A program made the translations under genes and the position numbers. The notes below the pieces were generated by a model that saw only the letters and a program-made list of their open reading frames with translations, had not been told where the DNA came from and did not search any database. This document shows positions 1 to 9,563 of a stretch of DNA of 64,000 nucleotides, piece after piece. This DNA comes from Acidovorax sp. Leaf160. Its GTDB lineage: Bacteria > Pseudomonadota > Gammaproteobacteria > Burkholderiales > Burkholderiaceae_C. The DNA lies in the NCBI RefSeq assembly GCF_001424265.1, contig NZ_LMOV01000029.1, forward strand, positions 130,088 to 194,087. The letters run 5' to 3'. How positions within the stretch are numbered: position 1 is the first letter of the stretch; each line of letters starts with the position of its first letter.

Positions 1-290
1 AGGGTCACTTCGTCACGGTTGTGGAGCTTGAACACCACGCCCTTGAGGTTCAGAAGGATGTTGACCACGTCTTCTTGAACGCCGTCGATCGACGAGTACT
101 CATGCAGCACACCTGCAATCGTGACCTCAGTTGCTGCGTAACCCACCATGGACGACAGCAGCACACGGCGGATGGCGTTACCCAACGTGTGGCCGTAGCC
201 CCGTTCGAACGGCTCCAGTGCGACCTTGGCGCGATTGTGGCCAAGCTGCTCGACATTGATTGCCTTGGGCTTCAGCAAATTGGTTTGCAT
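1..290 (-). CDS. rpoA: RNA polymerase alpha subunit, N-terminal part (runs off window)
   Basis: This is the amino-terminal third of the alpha subunit of DNA-directed RNA polymerase, the assembly platform for beta and beta-prime. The motif [18 protein letters not shown], typical of the alpha dimerisation domain, lies near residues 30-47. The ATG is at 290, preceded by AGAGGAAG with a 5-base gap, so the start is well supported. The gene continues past the left edge, so only about 96 codons are present. It follows rpsD by 114 bases, as in the usual alpha operon order rpsM-rpsK-rpsD-rpoA. Confidence 0.97.
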   Translation of the reverse strand, partial: MQTNLLKPKAINVEQLGHNRAKVALEPFERGYGHTLGNAIRRVLLSSMVGYAATEVTIAGVLHEYSSIDGVQEDVVNILLNLKGVVFKLHNRDEVT

Positions 291-404
291 GCAAACTTCC
301 TCTCAATACCCCCAGCTCGTTACACCGGTAAGGCTGTGAAGCGCCTAAACCGCGATGCCTCGCGGTTCAGGAACGGATTTCTCGAAATCGGAGATCAGTG
401 CGGA

Positions 405-1028
405 TTAACGCGAGTACAACTCAACGATCAGCGATTCGTTGATGTCGGCGCCGAATTCGTCACGATCTGGCACCTTCTTGAAGACGCCCTCTGCCTTGTC
501 GGCATTGACTTCCACCCAGGCGGGCAGGCCCACTTGCTGTGCCAGTTGCAGGGCTTCGACGATGCGGTTCTGCTTCTTGGACTTTTCGCGCACGGCCACG
601 ACGTCGCCGGTCTTGACCAGGTACGACGCGATGTTGACCGACTGGCCGTTCACGGTGATCGCCTTGTGCGACACCAGCTGGCGTGCTTCGGCGCGCGTGG
701 AGCCGAAGCCCATGCGGTACACGACGTTGTCCAGGCGGGATTCCAGCAGCGACAGCAGGTTGGCGCCGGTGTTGCCCTTGCGGCGGTCAGCAGCCTCGAA
801 GTAGCGGCGGAATTGCTTTTCCAGCACGCCGTACATGCGCTTGACCTTCTGCTTTTCGCGCAGCTGCAGACCGTAGTCGGAGGTACGCTGACCCGAAGTG
901 CGGCCGTGCTGGCCTGGCTTGGAGTCGAACTTCGACTTGTCCGCGATGGAGCGGCGTGCGCTCTTCAGGAACAGGTCGGTGCCTTCACGGCGGGAGAGTT
1001 TGGCCTTGGGGCCGAGGTAACGTGCCAC
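405..1028 (-). CDS. rpsD: 30S ribosomal protein S4
   Basis: S4 is a primary 16S rRNA binder that nucleates assembly of the 30S body; in enterobacteria it also represses its own alpha operon. The protein is 207 aa, the usual length, starting [16 protein letters not shown] and carrying an S4 RNA-binding domain around residues 95-160 ([12 protein letters not shown]..., then SHKAITVNG). Translation appears to start at a GTG at 1028 behind AAGGAAG, 5 bases upstream. No zinc-binding cysteines are present at the N-terminus, so this is the zinc-independent form. It sits between rpsK and rpoA in one leftward operon. Confidence 0.98.
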   Translation of the reverse strand: MARYLGPKAKLSRREGTDLFLKSARRSIADKSKFDSKPGQHGRTSGQRTSDYGLQLREKQKVKRMYGVLEKQFRRYFEAADRRKGNTGANLLSLLESRLDNVVYRMGFGSTRAEARQLVSHKAITVNGQSVNIASYLVKTGDVVAVREKSKKQNRIVEALQLAQQVGLPAWVEVNADKAEGVFKKVPDRDEFGADINESLIVELYSR

Positions 1029-1118
1029 TTGAGCTTCCTTGTGTCATCTTCCGCAACAGCATTGCGGGAGCCACCGCAGCGCTAGGCTGACGGTGGCGGT
1101 GGGCTTCAGAGAAAAAGG

Positions 1119-1523
1119 TTAGATACGACGACGCTTTTGAGGGCGGCAGCCGTTGTGGGGAACCGGCGTCACGTCGGAGATGGACGTGATGCGGATACCC
1201 AGCGCGCCCAGAGCGCGAACCGACGATTCGCGACCTGGACCGGGGCCCTTGATCTCGACGTCGAGGTTCTTGATGCCCTGTTCGATCGCGGCGCGACCGG
1301 CGACTTCCGATGCCACCTGGGCTGCGAAAGGCGTCGACTTGCGCGAGCCCTTGAAGCCTTGGCCACCGGAGGAAGCCCAGGACAGTGCGTTGCCCTGGCG
1401 ATCGGTGATCGTGATGATGGTGTTGTTGAACGAAGCATGCACGTGGGCAATGCCGTCCGACACGTTCTTGCGAACCTTTTTGCGAACACGCTGTGCAGCG
1501 TTATTGGCAGGAGACTTGGCCAT
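1119..1523 (-). CDS. rpsK: 30S ribosomal protein S11
   Basis: S11 forms part of the 30S platform and contacts the Shine-Dalgarno/anti-Shine-Dalgarno helix. The 134-aa product has the family core [19 protein letters not shown] and the C-terminal [20 protein letters not shown] region. The basic N-terminal extension (about 15 residues, [19 protein letters not shown]) is typical of betaproteobacterial S11. The ATG at 1523 has a GAGAG sequence just upstream. It lies 16 bases after rpsM and 90 bases before rpsD in the alpha operon. Confidence 0.98.
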   Translation of the reverse strand: MAKSPANNAAQRVRKKVRKNVSDGIAHVHASFNNTIITITDRQGNALSWASSGGQGFKGSRKSTPFAAQVASEVAGRAAIEQGIKNLDVEIKGPGPGRESSVRALGALGIRITSISDVTPVPHNGCRPQKRRRI

Positions 1524-1539
1524 GTTGATCTCTCAGTCT

Positions 1540-1905
1540 TTACTTCTTGAGTGCCGCTGCGCCCTTGCGCGGACCCTTGCGGGTGCGGGCGTTGGTACGC
1601 GTGCGCTGGCCGCGCATCGGCAGGCCGCGACGATGGCGGAAGCCGCGATAGCAGCCGATGTCCATCAGGCGCTTGATGTTCATCGTCGTTTCGCGACGCA
1701 GGTCGCCTTCGATCGTGAACTGAGCGATCTGATCGCGAATTTTTTCCAGGTCGCCGTCCGTCAGATCCTTGATCTTCTTGGAGTAAGCGATGTCGCATGC
1801 TTCGCAGATCTTGCGAGCACGGGTGCGACCGATGCCAAAAATGGCGGTCAAGCCGATTTCAGCATGCTGATGCGGCGGAATGTTGATGCCAGCGATACGT
1901 GCCAT
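1540..1905 (-). CDS. rpsM: 30S ribosomal protein S13
   Basis: S13 sits at the top of the 30S head and contacts P-site tRNA and the 50S subunit. The 121-aa protein starts [19 protein letters not shown], has the helix-turn motif [12 protein letters not shown] near residue 24, and ends with the basic [19 protein letters not shown] tail that reaches the tRNA. Length and sequence are normal for the family. It is the second gene after rpmJ in the alpha operon, with a 23-base gap. Confidence 0.98.
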   Translation of the reverse strand: MARIAGINIPPHQHAEIGLTAIFGIGRTRARKICEACDIAYSKKIKDLTDGDLEKIRDQIAQFTIEGDLRRETTMNIKRLMDIGCYRGFRHRRGLPMRGQRTRTNARTRKGPRKGAAALKK

Positions 1906-1928
1906 GTGCGTCCTCTAATACTTTCCAG

Positions 1929-2042
1929 TCAACCTTGGCGCTGCTTGTGACGCAGATCCGTGCAGATCACGCGCACCACACCCTTGCGGCGGATGATCTT
2001 GCAGTTGCGGCAGATTTTCTTGACCGAAGCCGAAACTCTCAT
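1929..2042 (-). CDS. rpmJ: 50S ribosomal protein L36
   Basis: This very short gene encodes 37 aa starting [15 protein letters not shown] and ending RHKQRQG. L36 is a small zinc-ribbon protein of the 50S subunit. Here C11, C14, C27 and H32 keep the C+ zinc-binding pattern. AGGAG lies 6 bases upstream of the ATG at 2042. It is the first gene after secY and precedes rpsM by 23 bases. No infA lies between secY and rpmJ: the gap is only 146 bases, too short for the roughly 72-codon IF-1 gene. Confidence 0.97.
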   Translation of the reverse strand: MRVSASVKKICRNCKIIRRKGVVRVICTDLRHKQRQG

Positions 2043-2156
2043 TTCATTCTCCTAAAACTTGCCATTCGTCCCGGCCACAGCGCGGAACACAAAAATTTTG
2101 CGCCCGCGATGATCGAAGGCATCAATAACCGTAACTTGAGTTCAGGCGAACCCGCG

Positions 2157-2162
2157 ACTATA
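2157..2162 (-). promoter_or_regulatory. Candidate -10 box for an internal alpha-operon promoter
   Basis: In the 146-base gap between secY and rpmJ the leftward strand carries TATAGT, five of six matches to the sigma70 -10 consensus. No convincing -35 box is seen at 16-18 bases. It would start transcription about 110 bases ahead of rpmJ and let the alpha operon be transcribed apart from spc. This is inference from sequence only. Confidence 0.35.
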
Positions 2163-2188
2163 GCGCAGTTCTCTGAAACACCCCAGAC

Positions 2189-3508
2189 TTACGTTCCGGG
2201 CGTCGCTTTGAAGTTCGCCTTTTTGAGGAGCGATTCGTACTGCTGCGACATCATGTAGTTCTGGACCTGGGCCATGAAGTCCATGGTCACCACCACAATG
2301 ATCAGGAGCGACGTGCCACCGAAATAGAACGGAACGTTGTATTTCAGGATCAGGAACTCCGGCAGCAGGCAGACGAACGTGATGTACACGGCGCCCGCCA
2401 GCGTGAGGCGAACCAGAATCTTGTCGATGTAGCGGGCGGTCTGTTCACCAGGACGGATCCCGGGGATGAACGCGCCACTCTTCTTCAGGTTGTCGGCGGT
2501 CTCGCGGCTGTTGAACACGAGGGCCGTGTAGAAGAAGCAGAAGAACACGATGGCCGCGGCGTAGAACATCACGTACACCGGTTGCCCGGGGGTCAGTGCG
2601 CTCGAGATGTCACGCAGCCAACGCATCGACTCGCCTGCGCTGAACCAGTTCACCACCGTAGCGGGCAGCAGAATGATCGACGACGCGAAGATCGGCGGAA
2701 TCACACCGGCCATGTTCAGCTTCAGCGGCAGATGCGACGACTGACCGCCGTACACCTTGTTGCCGACCTGACGCCGCGCATAGTTCACCAGGATCTTGCG
2801 CTGTCCACGCTCCACGAACACCACGAAGTATGTCACCAGACCGACCACGATCACGATGAAGATGGCTGCCAGGATGCTCATCGCACCGGTACGCACCAGC
2901 TCCAGCAGACCGCCAATCGAGCTTGGCAGACCTGCGGCAATGCCCGCGAAGATCAGGATCGAGATGCCGTTGCCCAGACCGCGTTCGGTGATCTGCTCGC
3001 CCAGCCACATGAGGAACATGGTGCCGGCCGTCAGGCTCACCACCGCCGTCAGGCGGAAGCCGAAGCCTGGCGACAGCACGAGACCGGCCGAGCTTTCCAG
3101 CGCCACGGCGATGCCGAGCGACTGGAAGATCGCCAGGCCCAGCGTGCCGTAGCGGGTGTACTGCGTGATCTTCCTGCGACCCGACTCGCCTTCCTTCTTC
3201 AACTGCTCGAACGTCGGAATGACGTAGGTCATCAGCTGCATGATGATCGATGCCGAGATGTACGGCATGATCCCCAGAGCGAAGACCGTGAAGCGCGAGA
3301 GCGCCCCACCCGAGAACATGTTGAACAGATTCAGGATGCCGCCTTGCTGGCCACTGAAAAGCTGCTGCAGCTGCGCCGGATCGATGCCGGGCACTGGGAT
3401 GTGCGCGCCAATGCGATACACGACCAACGCCAGCAGCAGAAAAACCAGCCGGCGACGCAGGTCGCCGAACTTACCGGTTTTCGCAATTTGAGCTGCGTTC
3501 GTAGCCAC
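2189..3508 (-). CDS. secY: Preprotein translocase channel subunit SecY
   Basis: SecY is the channel of the inner-membrane SecYEG translocon for secretory and membrane proteins. The 439-aa product has about ten hydrophobic membrane spans. The first is at residues 20-40, and the plug region has the motif [14 protein letters not shown]. The signature [18 protein letters not shown] segment reads [14 protein letters not shown] near residue 170, and the conserved cytosolic loop contains [19 protein letters not shown]. It follows rplO by 23 bases and is the last gene of the spc block before rpmJ. Confidence 0.98.
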   Translation of the reverse strand: MATNAAQIAKTGKFGDLRRRLVFLLLALVVYRIGAHIPVPGIDPAQLQQLFSGQQGGILNLFNMFSGGALSRFTVFALGIMPYISASIIMQLMTYVIPTFEQLKKEGESGRRKITQYTRYGTLGLAIFQSLGIAVALESSAGLVLSPGFGFRLTAVVSLTAGTMFLMWLGEQITERGLGNGISILIFAGIAAGLPSSIGGLLELVRTGAMSILAAIFIVIVVGLVTYFVVFVERGQRKILVNYARRQVGNKVYGGQSSHLPLKLNMAGVIPPIFASSIILLPATVVNWFSAGESMRWLRDISSALTPGQPVYVMFYAAAIVFFCFFYTALVFNSRETADNLKKSGAFIPGIRPGEQTARYIDKILVRLTLAGAVYITFVCLLPEFLILKYNVPFYFGGTSLLIIVVVTMDFMAQVQNYMMSQQYESLLKKANFKATPGT

Positions 3509-3531
3509 GGGTGCCTTCCTTCAGAACCGAA

Positions 3532-3963
3532 TCAGGCCAGGCTGCCGCCGGAGGCTTCGATCGCCGTCTTGGCAGCGGCGGTCGCGCCGATGCCCGTCAG
3601 CTTCACAGCCTTCGTCAGGGAACCGGTGTTGATCACCTTGACGACCTTGGCGCGTTGGCCCACCAGGCCGGCGCTCTTGAGCGCCAGCAGGTCGACTTCG
3701 GCCAGGCCGAGCTGTTCCAGAGCGGTCAGCGTCACTTCTGCATTGAACTTCAGCAGGTGCGACTTGAAACCACGCTTGGGCAGACGGCGCTGCAGAGGCA
3801 TTTGACCGCCTTCGAAGCCCACCTTGTGGTAGCCACCCGAACGCGACTTCTGACCCTTGTGACCGCGGCCGGCGGTCTTGCCCAGACCGGAGCCGATACC
3901 ACGGCCGACGCGGCGCTTGGCGTGCTTGGCTCCAGCTGCGGGCTTGATGCTATTGAGTTCCAT
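3532..3963 (-). CDS. rplO: 50S ribosomal protein L15
   Basis: L15 is a late-assembling 50S protein that binds 23S rRNA. The family's glycine/arginine-rich N-terminus is present ([19 protein letters not shown]). In-frame starts exist at TTG 3969, ATG 3966 and ATG 3963. I chose 3963 because GAGAGG then sits 6 bases upstream, and because MELNSIKP is the usual N-terminus of this family. That gives 143 aa. It lies 10 bases after rpmD, within the spc operon. Confidence 0.97.
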   Translation of the reverse strand: MELNSIKPAAGAKHAKRRVGRGIGSGLGKTAGRGHKGQKSRSGGYHKVGFEGGQMPLQRRLPKRGFKSHLLKFNAEVTLTALEQLGLAEVDLLALKSAGLVGQRAKVVKVINTGSLTKAVKLTGIGATAAAKTAIEASGGSLA

Positions 3964-3973
3964 CATCAACCTC

Positions 3974-4156
3974 TCAGAGGACCTTGACCAGATAGCTGAT
4001 CTTGTTAATCATGCCGCGCACTTCGGGGCTGTCCTGCAGTTCGCTGATGCTGTTCAGCTTGCGCAGGCCCAGGCCGCGCACGGTGGCACGGTGCGATTCC
4101 TTGGTGCCGATAGGGCTGCGCACCAGTTGAATCTTGACGGTTTGTTGGGTAGTCAT
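3974..4156 (-). CDS. rpmD: 50S ribosomal protein L30
   Basis: A 60-aa protein of the short bacterial L30 family, with the core [19 protein letters not shown] and LGLRKLNS. L30 binds 5S/23S rRNA on the 50S subunit. The stop is followed 10 bases later by the L15 start, and the gene begins 12 bases after the rpsE stop, so it is translated from the same leftward spc transcript. Nothing is unusual in length or sequence. Confidence 0.96.
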   Translation of the reverse strand: MTTQQTVKIQLVRSPIGTKESHRATVRGLGLRKLNSISELQDSPEVRGMINKISYLVKVL

Positions 4157-4168
4157 TCCAGCTTCCTA

Positions 4169-4687
4169 TCAGGCGAAGATGTCTTCGACCGTTTTGCCGC
4201 GCTTGGCTGCCACGTCCGAAGGAGTGGTCGACTTGATGAGCGCATCAAAGGTCGCACGGACCATGTTGTAGGGGTTCGACGAACCATGGCTCTTGGCCAC
4301 GATGTCGGTGATGCCCACCACTTCGAACACAGCGCGCATGGGGCCGCCAGCAATGATGCCGGTACCCTTGGGAGCTGGGTGCAGTTCCACCGATGCAGCG
4401 CCGTGGTGGCCCTTCACCGAGTGGTGGATGGAGCCGCTCTTGAGCGAAACCTTCACCAGGTTGCGACGGCACTCTTCCATCGCCTTTTGCACGGCAGCTG
4501 GCACTTCCTTCGACTTGCCCTTGCCCATGCCCACGCGGCCGTCACCGTCGCCGACCACCGTCAGTGCAGCGAAGCCGAGGATACGGCCGCCCTTCACGAC
4601 TTTGGTCACGCGGTTGACCGCGATCATCTTCTCGCGCATTCCGTCGTCTTGGCCTTCGGTCTGCACTTTGGGTTGAAATTTAGCCAT
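4169..4687 (-). CDS. rpsE: 30S ribosomal protein S5
   Basis: S5 lines the mRNA entry channel and affects decoding accuracy. The 172-aa product holds the double-stranded RNA-binding-like N-domain ([19 protein letters not shown], around residues 22-40) and the C-terminal S5 fold ([19 protein letters not shown]). Length is normal. It lies between rplR (17-base gap) and rpmD (12-base gap). Confidence 0.98.
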   Translation of the reverse strand: MAKFQPKVQTEGQDDGMREKMIAVNRVTKVVKGGRILGFAALTVVGDGDGRVGMGKGKSKEVPAAVQKAMEECRRNLVKVSLKSGSIHHSVKGHHGAASVELHPAPKGTGIIAGGPMRAVFEVVGITDIVAKSHGSSNPYNMVRATFDALIKSTTPSDVAAKRGKTVEDIFA

Positions 4688-4704
4688 TTTGTGTATCGCT
4701 CCGC

Positions 4705-5070
4705 TTAGAACTGCAGGCCGGCTTCACGTGCGGCGTCGGCCAGAGCCTTGACGCGGCCGTGGTAGGCAAAGCCTGCACGATCGAATGCAACCTTCTCGAC
4801 GCCGGCAGCCTTCGCCTTTTCAGCGATGCGCTTGCCGATGGCCTGGGCTGCGGCGGCATTGCCACCCTTGCCCGAGCCACCCAGTTCCTTGCGCACGTCG
4901 GCTTCGGCCGTGGAAGCGCTGGCCAGCACCTTGGTGCCGTCGCCGGAGATCACAGTGGCGTAGATGTGGAGGTTCGTACGGTTCACGGTCAGACGCGCGA
5001 TGCCTTGCTGGGCAATGCGGATGCGGGTCTGGCGGGCACGACGAAGACGCTGCTCTTTCTTGGTCAACAT
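4705..5070 (-). CDS. rplR: 50S ribosomal protein L18
   Basis: L18 carries 5S rRNA into the central protuberance of the 50S subunit. The 121-aa protein starts with the basic stretch [19 protein letters not shown] and ends [15 protein letters not shown], the classical L18 C-terminus. A glycine/alanine-rich loop ([16 protein letters not shown], about residue 85) lies in the usual variable position. The gene is 11 bases downstream of rplF. Confidence 0.98.
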   Translation of the reverse strand: MLTKKEQRLRRARQTRIRIAQQGIARLTVNRTNLHIYATVISGDGTKVLASASTAEADVRKELGGSGKGGNAAAAQAIGKRIAEKAKAAGVEKVAFDRAGFAYHGRVKALADAAREAGLQF

Positions 5071-5081
5071 GTTGCAGCTCC

Positions 5082-5615
5082 TTATTTCTTCTTGGTCTCT
5101 TTGATCGTGACTTTTTCGTCCGCATAGCGGATGCCCTTGCCCTTGTAGGGCTCGGGAGGACGAACGGCACGGATCTCAGCAGCCAATTGGCCGACGCGCT
5201 GGCGGTCGGCGCCCTTCACCACGATTTCGGTCGGGGTGGGGGTAGCGACGGTGATGCCAGCAGGCATCTCGAAGTTCACGGGGTGCGAGTAGCCGACGTT
5301 CAGGTTCAGCTTGGCGCCGGAAGCCGCCGCCTTGTAACCCACGCCGATCAGGCTCAGCTTCTTCTCGAAGCCCTTGCTCACGCCCACCACCATGTTGTTC
5401 ACCAGCTGACGGATGGTGCCGCTCATGGCGTTGGCTTCACGCGATTCATTGGCAGGCTCGAAAGCGAGCTTGCCGTCGTTGTTGGTGACCTTGACCAAGG
5501 CGTTCTGGGTAAGCGACAGCGTGCCGCCCGAGCCCTTCACGTTGATCTGGTCGCCATTGATGGACACATCCACGCCAGCGGGGATGGTCACCGGCATTTT
5601 TCCTACGCGGGACAT
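5082..5615 (-). CDS. rplF: 50S ribosomal protein L6
   Basis: L6 lies near the factor-binding site of the 50S subunit. The 177-aa product has the duplicated L6 fold. It begins [17 protein letters not shown] and ends with the signature [16 protein letters not shown], followed by a lysine-rich tail. It lies between rpsH and rplR with short gaps of 24 and 11 bases. Confidence 0.98.
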   Translation of the reverse strand: MSRVGKMPVTIPAGVDVSINGDQINVKGSGGTLSLTQNALVKVTNNDGKLAFEPANESREANAMSGTIRQLVNNMVVGVSKGFEKKLSLIGVGYKAAASGAKLNLNVGYSHPVNFEMPAGITVATPTPTEIVVKGADRQRVGQLAAEIRAVRPPEPYKGKGIRYADEKVTIKETKKK

Positions 5616-5639
5616 TTCAGTTTCTCCTCGATGCCACGG

Positions 5640-6035
5640 TTAAGCGACGTAGCAAAGCACTTCGCCGCCGACACCGACAGCGCGCGCCTTGCGATCAGTC
5701 ATCACGCCTTGCGGGGTCGTGACGATGGCAACGCCCAGGCCGTTCATGACCTGTGGGATGGAGTCGCGACCCTTGTACACGCGCAGGCCGGGACGGCTCA
5801 CGCGCTCGATGCGCTCGATCACCGGACGACCGGCGTAGTACTTCAGTGCGATTTCAAGTTCGGACTTGTTGCCTTCGGTCTTCACTTCGAAGCCGTCGAT
5901 ATAACCTTCGTCCTTCAGCACTTGTGCGATGGCAATCTTCACCTTGGAAGAAGGCACCAGCACGGTGGCCTTGGAGACCATCTGCGCGTTACGGATGCGG
6001 GTCAGCAAGTCAGCGATGGGATCACTCATGCTCAT
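5640..6035 (-). CDS. rpsH: 30S ribosomal protein S8
   Basis: S8 is a central-domain 16S rRNA binder; in E. coli it is the translational repressor of the spc operon. The 131-aa product begins [18 protein letters not shown] and carries the C-terminal signature [21 protein letters not shown] with MN in the first position. The first methionine is kept as start; the ATG two codons later is an alternative. No S8 target hairpin was resolved by eye near rplE. Confidence 0.97.
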   Translation of the reverse strand: MSMSDPIADLLTRIRNAQMVSKATVLVPSSKVKIAIAQVLKDEGYIDGFEVKTEGNKSELEIALKYYAGRPVIERIERVSRPGLRVYKGRDSIPQVMNGLGVAIVTTPQGVMTDRKARAVGVGGEVLCYVA

Positions 6036-6055
6036 GTTGTATCTCTCCTGCCTGC

Positions 6056-6361
6056 TTACCAGCTGGCCTTGGTGACACCAGGGATGTCGCCGGCAAAAGC
6101 CAGTTCACGAATCTTCGCGCGAGCCAGACCGAACTGGCGGAACGTGCCACGTGGACGGCCGGTGATTTCGCAACGGTTGCGCTGACGCGTGGGGTTCGCA
6201 TTGCGTGGGAGCTTCTGCAGGCCCAGGCGGGCTGCATCACGCTCTTCGTCGCTACGCTTGGCATCGCCAGCGATAGCCTTCAGCTCCGTGTACTTGGCAG
6301 CGTACTTGGCGGCCAGTTTTTCGCGCTTCAGTTCGCGCTGGATCAAAGCTACTTTAGCCAT
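6056..6361 (-). CDS. rpsN: 30S ribosomal protein S14, zinc-independent form
   Basis: S14 helps assemble the 30S head. At 101 aa this is the long form lacking the CxxC...CxxC zinc ribbon; only one cysteine is present ([12 protein letters not shown]). The signature [19 protein letters not shown] spans about residues 62-80. It lies 8 bases downstream of rplE and 20 bases upstream of rpsH. Confidence 0.97.
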   Translation of the reverse strand: MAKVALIQRELKREKLAAKYAAKYTELKAIAGDAKRSDEERDAARLGLQKLPRNANPTRQRNRCEITGRPRGTFRQFGLARAKIRELAFAGDIPGVTKASW

Positions 6362-6369
6362 ACGCCGCC

Positions 6370-6909
6370 TCAGTTCTTGAACGGGAAACGGAAGCCAGCG
6401 AGAAGCGCCTTGGCTTCTTCGTCGGTCTTGGCCGTCGTGGTGATGCTGATGTTGAGACCGCGCAAGGCGTCAACCTTGTCGTACTCGATCTCAGGGAAGA
6501 TGATCTGCTCTTTGACGCCGATGTTGTAGTTGCCACGGCCATCGAAGGCGCGGCCGGAAATACCACGGAAGTCACGGACGCGGGGCAGAGCCACGGTCAC
6601 GAAACGGTCCAGGAATTCATACATCTGAACGCCACGCAGCGTGACCATGCAACCGATGGCCTGGCCTTCGCGGATCTTGAAACCGGCGATAGCCTTCTTG
6701 GCCTTGGTGACCACGGGCTTCTGGCCGGCGATCTTGGTCAGGTCGGCCACGGCGTTGTCCATGACCTTCTTGTCCGACACAGCTTCGCTCACGCCCATGT
6801 TCAGCGTGATCTTCGTCAGGCGAGGAACTTCCATCGTCGACGTGTAGCCGAACTGCTTGACCAGTTCGGGAGCGATCTTGTCGCGGTATTGTTGTTGCAG
6901 TCGTGCCAT
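6370..6909 (-). CDS. rplE: 50S ribosomal protein L5
   Basis: L5 joins L18 and 5S rRNA in the central protuberance. The 179-aa protein begins [20 protein letters not shown]. It has the signature [21 protein letters not shown] near residue 32 (first 20 residues quoted in part) and ends in the usual [20 protein letters not shown] segment. It is spaced 9 bases from rplX and 8 from rpsN. Confidence 0.98.
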   Translation of the reverse strand: MARLQQQYRDKIAPELVKQFGYTSTMEVPRLTKITLNMGVSEAVSDKKVMDNAVADLTKIAGQKPVVTKAKKAIAGFKIREGQAIGCMVTLRGVQMYEFLDRFVTVALPRVRDFRGISGRAFDGRGNYNIGVKEQIIFPEIEYDKVDALRGLNISITTTAKTDEEAKALLAGFRFPFKN

Positions 6910-6918
6910 GTTGACTCC

Positions 6919-7239
6919 TTACGCCGCCTTGATTTCAGCGCCGCTGGACTTGAACACGCGAACGCGCGAACCATCCGCCTGCACCTTTACGCCAACGCGA
7001 TCGGCCTTGCCGGTGGCCGCATTGAAGATGGCCACGTTCGATTGGTGGATCGGCATGGACTTTTCCACGATGCCGCCGGTCGAGCCCTTCATGGGGTTCG
7101 GCTTGACGTGCTTCTTGACCGTGTTGATGCCGTCGATGACCACATGCGAGTCATCGTGGCGCAGCGTCACAGTGCCGCGCTTGCCCTTGTCGCGCCCGGT
7201 GAGCACGATCACTTCATCGCCCTTGCGAATCTTGTTCAT
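6919..7239 (-). CDS. rplX: 50S ribosomal protein L24
   Basis: L24 initiates 50S assembly by binding the 5' end of 23S rRNA. The 106-aa product opens with the KOW motif [20 protein letters not shown] and carries the conserved [13 protein letters not shown] segment. Length matches the family. It follows rplN after 9 bases. Confidence 0.98.
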   Translation of the reverse strand: MNKIRKGDEVIVLTGRDKGKRGTVTLRHDDSHVVIDGINTVKKHVKPNPMKGSTGGIVEKSMPIHQSNVAIFNAATGKADRVGVKVQADGSRVRVFKSSGAEIKAA

Positions 7240-7248
7240 CGCGAGTCC

Positions 7249-7617
7249 TTAGAGAACTTCAGGAGCCAGGGACACGATCTTCATGAACTTCTCGGTACGC
7301 AGTTCACGCGTCACGGGCCCGAAGATGCGGGTGCCGATGGGCTCCAGCTTTGCATTCAGCAACACCGCAGCGTTGCCATCGAATTTGACGAGCGAGCCGT
7401 CGCCGCGGCGAATGCCCTTCGCCGTGCGCACCACCACCGCGCTATAGACCTCGCCCTTTTTGACGCGGCCGCGGGGAGCAGCTTCCTTGACGCTCACCTT
7501 GATGATGTCGCCCACGCTAGCGTAGCGACGCTTCGAGCCACCCAGCACCTTGATGCACAGGACGGACTTCGCGCCGGTGTTATCGGCGACGTCTAACCGA
7601 GTTTCTGTCTGGATCAT
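7249..7617 (-). CDS. rplN: 50S ribosomal protein L14
   Basis: L14 forms part of the intersubunit bridge. The 122-aa product starts [19 protein letters not shown], the standard N-terminus, so the ATG at 7617 is chosen although the frame stays open 18 codons upstream. It is the first gene of this ribosomal block. The upstream neighbour is glpD rather than rpsQ, so the S10 operon is not adjacent here. A promoter candidate lies about 160 bases upstream. Confidence 0.98.
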   Translation of the reverse strand: MIQTETRLDVADNTGAKSVLCIKVLGGSKRRYASVGDIIKVSVKEAAPRGRVKKGEVYSAVVVRTAKGIRRGDGSLVKFDGNAAVLLNAKLEPIGTRIFGPVTRELRTEKFMKIVSLAPEVL

Positions 7618-7777
7618 TTCAATATTCCCAACTTGCACCAGCAAAAGCGACAGCCCCAGAGAACTTCTCAAGGGCTGAAATCAGCCAGTCAGTCTTGGGC
7701 CCGTCGTCCATGCCGCAAACCATTTGCAGCACTTCCGTCTGGGCAGAAACTTCACGCTAATTAACGCGAAGCCCTCG

Positions 7778-7806
7778 ATTGTCGAAGAATTCAGCAGCCG
7801 AGTCAA
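7778..7806 (-). promoter_or_regulatory. Sigma70-type promoter candidate for the rplN-led spc operon
   Basis: On the leftward strand TTGACT (7806-7801, five of six to the -35 consensus) is followed after exactly 17 bases by GACAAT (7783-7778, four of six to the -10 consensus). It lies just after the glpD stop, and transcription would start near 7771. This leaves a leader of about 150 bases before rplN, which fits an independent start for the ribosomal operon. A near-palindromic GCGTTAATTAGCG lies in the expected initiation region. Confidence 0.6.
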
Positions 7807-7814
7807 GCGCCTTG

Positions 7815-9407
7815 TCAGGCGGGAACCGTGGCGTACTGTTGCGCCAGCGCCAAGAAGGCCTCCAGCTGCGGGTCGGTGCCCACCTCTTCCCTCAGCAGCG
7901 CAGCGACGGCCGGCGCCACCTGCGCGGCCTGGCGGGCATCGAGGAACAACAGCCGGCAGCGGCGCGCCAGCACGTCTTCCACCGTGCGTGCGTACTCGTG
8001 GCGGACGGCGAAGCGGACCATGGCTTCGGTCAGCCCGGGCGCCAGCTCCACCCCCGCGCCGGGCAGCGCCGCCACAGCGGCCGCCTCGGTGCCGTAGGAA
8101 TGCAGCCCCTGGTGCTCGCACAGGCGATGCTGCACGCCGGCGGTGGGGGCCCCCACCACGGGCAGGTCGCTCGTCCGGGACGGTGCGCCGCCCGTGAGCA
8201 GGCCTGCCTCCACGCATTTCTGCAGTACGTCCTCGGCCATGGCGCGGTAGGTCGTCCACTTGCCGCCAGTGACCGTGACCAGCCCGCTGCGGCCCACCGC
8301 CACGGTGTGTTCGCGACTGATGGCCTTGGTGTTGCCATCGTCTTCCTGCGGCTTGACCAGCGGGCGCAGACCGACCCAGATGCTGCGCACGTCTGCCGCC
8401 GTCGGCGCCCGGCGCAGGTAGCGCGCCGATTCCTCCAGGATGAAGGCAACCTCTTCGCGCAGGGCCAGCGGCTCGCGCGCCAGGTCCTGCCGCGGGCTGT
8501 CGGTGGTGCCCAGGATGAGCTTGCCCAGCCACGGCACGGCGAACAGCACGCGGCCGTCGGCCGTCTTGGGCACCATCAGCGCGTGGTCGGAAGGGAGGAA
8601 CTCCCGGTCGACCACCACGTGCACGCCCTGGCTGGGCGCCACCATGGCCCGCACGGGATGGCCGGTGGCCTCGCCGTCCTGCTGGCGCAGGCCGTCCACC
8701 CAGACGCCGGTGGCATTGACCACGCAGCGGGCGCGGATCTCGAAGCGCTGGCCCGTTTCCGCGTCTTCGCAGACGAGGCCGGCGACCTTGCCGCCCTGGT
8801 GGATCAGTTCGCGGGCCGGGCAGTAATTGACCAGCAGCGCGCCCTGGGCGGCGGCAGTCCGCGCCAGCGCCAGCGCCAGGCGGGCGTCGTCGAACTGTCC
8901 GTCCCAATACTTGACACCGCCCTTGAGGCCGTCCGGCCGGGCGGTGGGCAGGCAGCGCAGGGCTTCTGCGCGGCCCAGGAATTCCGTGGCGCCCAGGCCC
9001 GCCTTGCCGGCGAGGGCGTCGTACATCTTCAGGCCCACGCCGTAGAACGGCGTTTCCCAGAACTTGTAGGAAGGCATGACGAAGGCGAGCGGCTGCGCCA
9101 GGTGCGGCGCGTTGTGTAGCAGCGTCGTGCGTTCGTGCAGGGCTTCGCGCACCAGGGCGATGTTGCCCTGGGCCAGGTAGCGCACGCCTCCATGCACCAG
9201 CTTGGTGGCGCGCGAGGACGTGCCCTTCGCAAAGTCGTGCGATTCCACCAGCACCACCCGGTGGCCGCGCGCTGCCGCGTCCAGCGCCACGCCCAGCCCC
9301 GTCGCCCCGCCGCCGATCACCGCCAGGTCATAGGCCACCGGCTCGGCCAGGCGGGCCAGCAGTGCGGAGCGGACGGTGGGAAGCGGAGCGGCGGAGTGGT
9401 CGTTCAT
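7815..9407 (-). CDS. glpD: Aerobic glycerol-3-phosphate dehydrogenase (FAD)
   Basis: The enzyme oxidises sn-glycerol-3-phosphate to dihydroxyacetone phosphate at the inner membrane and passes electrons to quinone. The 530-aa protein has the N-terminal FAD-binding Rossmann motif VIGGGATGLGVALDAAARG near residue 30, and the family motif SSRATKLVHGGVRYL near residue 64. The C-terminal substrate region contains WVGLRPLV and GGKWTTYRAMAED. It is the last gene of the leftward glpSTPQUVD block, 156 bases after glpV, with a hairpin in that gap. Family length is 500-530 aa, so it looks complete. Confidence 0.96.
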   Translation of the reverse strand: MNDHSAAPLPTVRSALLARLAEPVAYDLAVIGGGATGLGVALDAAARGHRVVLVESHDFAKGTSSRATKLVHGGVRYLAQGNIALVREALHERTTLLHNAPHLAQPLAFVMPSYKFWETPFYGVGLKMYDALAGKAGLGATEFLGRAEALRCLPTARPDGLKGGVKYWDGQFDDARLALALARTAAAQGALLVNYCPARELIHQGGKVAGLVCEDAETGQRFEIRARCVVNATGVWVDGLRQQDGEATGHPVRAMVAPSQGVHVVVDREFLPSDHALMVPKTADGRVLFAVPWLGKLILGTTDSPRQDLAREPLALREEVAFILEESARYLRRAPTAADVRSIWVGLRPLVKPQEDDGNTKAISREHTVAVGRSGLVTVTGGKWTTYRAMAEDVLQKCVEAGLLTGGAPSRTSDLPVVGAPTAGVQHRLCEHQGLHSYGTEAAAVAALPGAGVELAPGLTEAMVRFAVRHEYARTVEDVLARRCRLLFLDARQAAQVAPAVAALLREEVGTDPQLEAFLALAQQYATVPA

Positions 9408-9463
9408 AGGGCGGAATTGTCCATGGTTCGGTGTTTTCTTAGGGGTTAACCCTTAATTGTCGC

Positions 9464-9501
9464 GCTTTCCGGAGGGCTGGCGGTGCCGCCCGCCGGAAAG
9501 C
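9464..9501 (-). terminator. Strong hairpin between glpV and glpD
   Basis: GCTTTCCGG (9464-9472) pairs perfectly with CCGGAAAGC (9493-9501), and inside it GGCGG pairs with CCGCC. In transcript orientation it lies 63 bases after the glpV stop and 57 bases before the glpD start. There is no T-run, so it may be a weak terminator, an mRNA-stability element or a processing site that sets the GlpV:GlpD ratio. Confidence 0.45.
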
Positions 9502-9563
9502 TTCCTCCGAGGAGAAACGGACGGCGAGCAGGACATCGCGCCCCGTCACCGTCCGCTCGCTGC

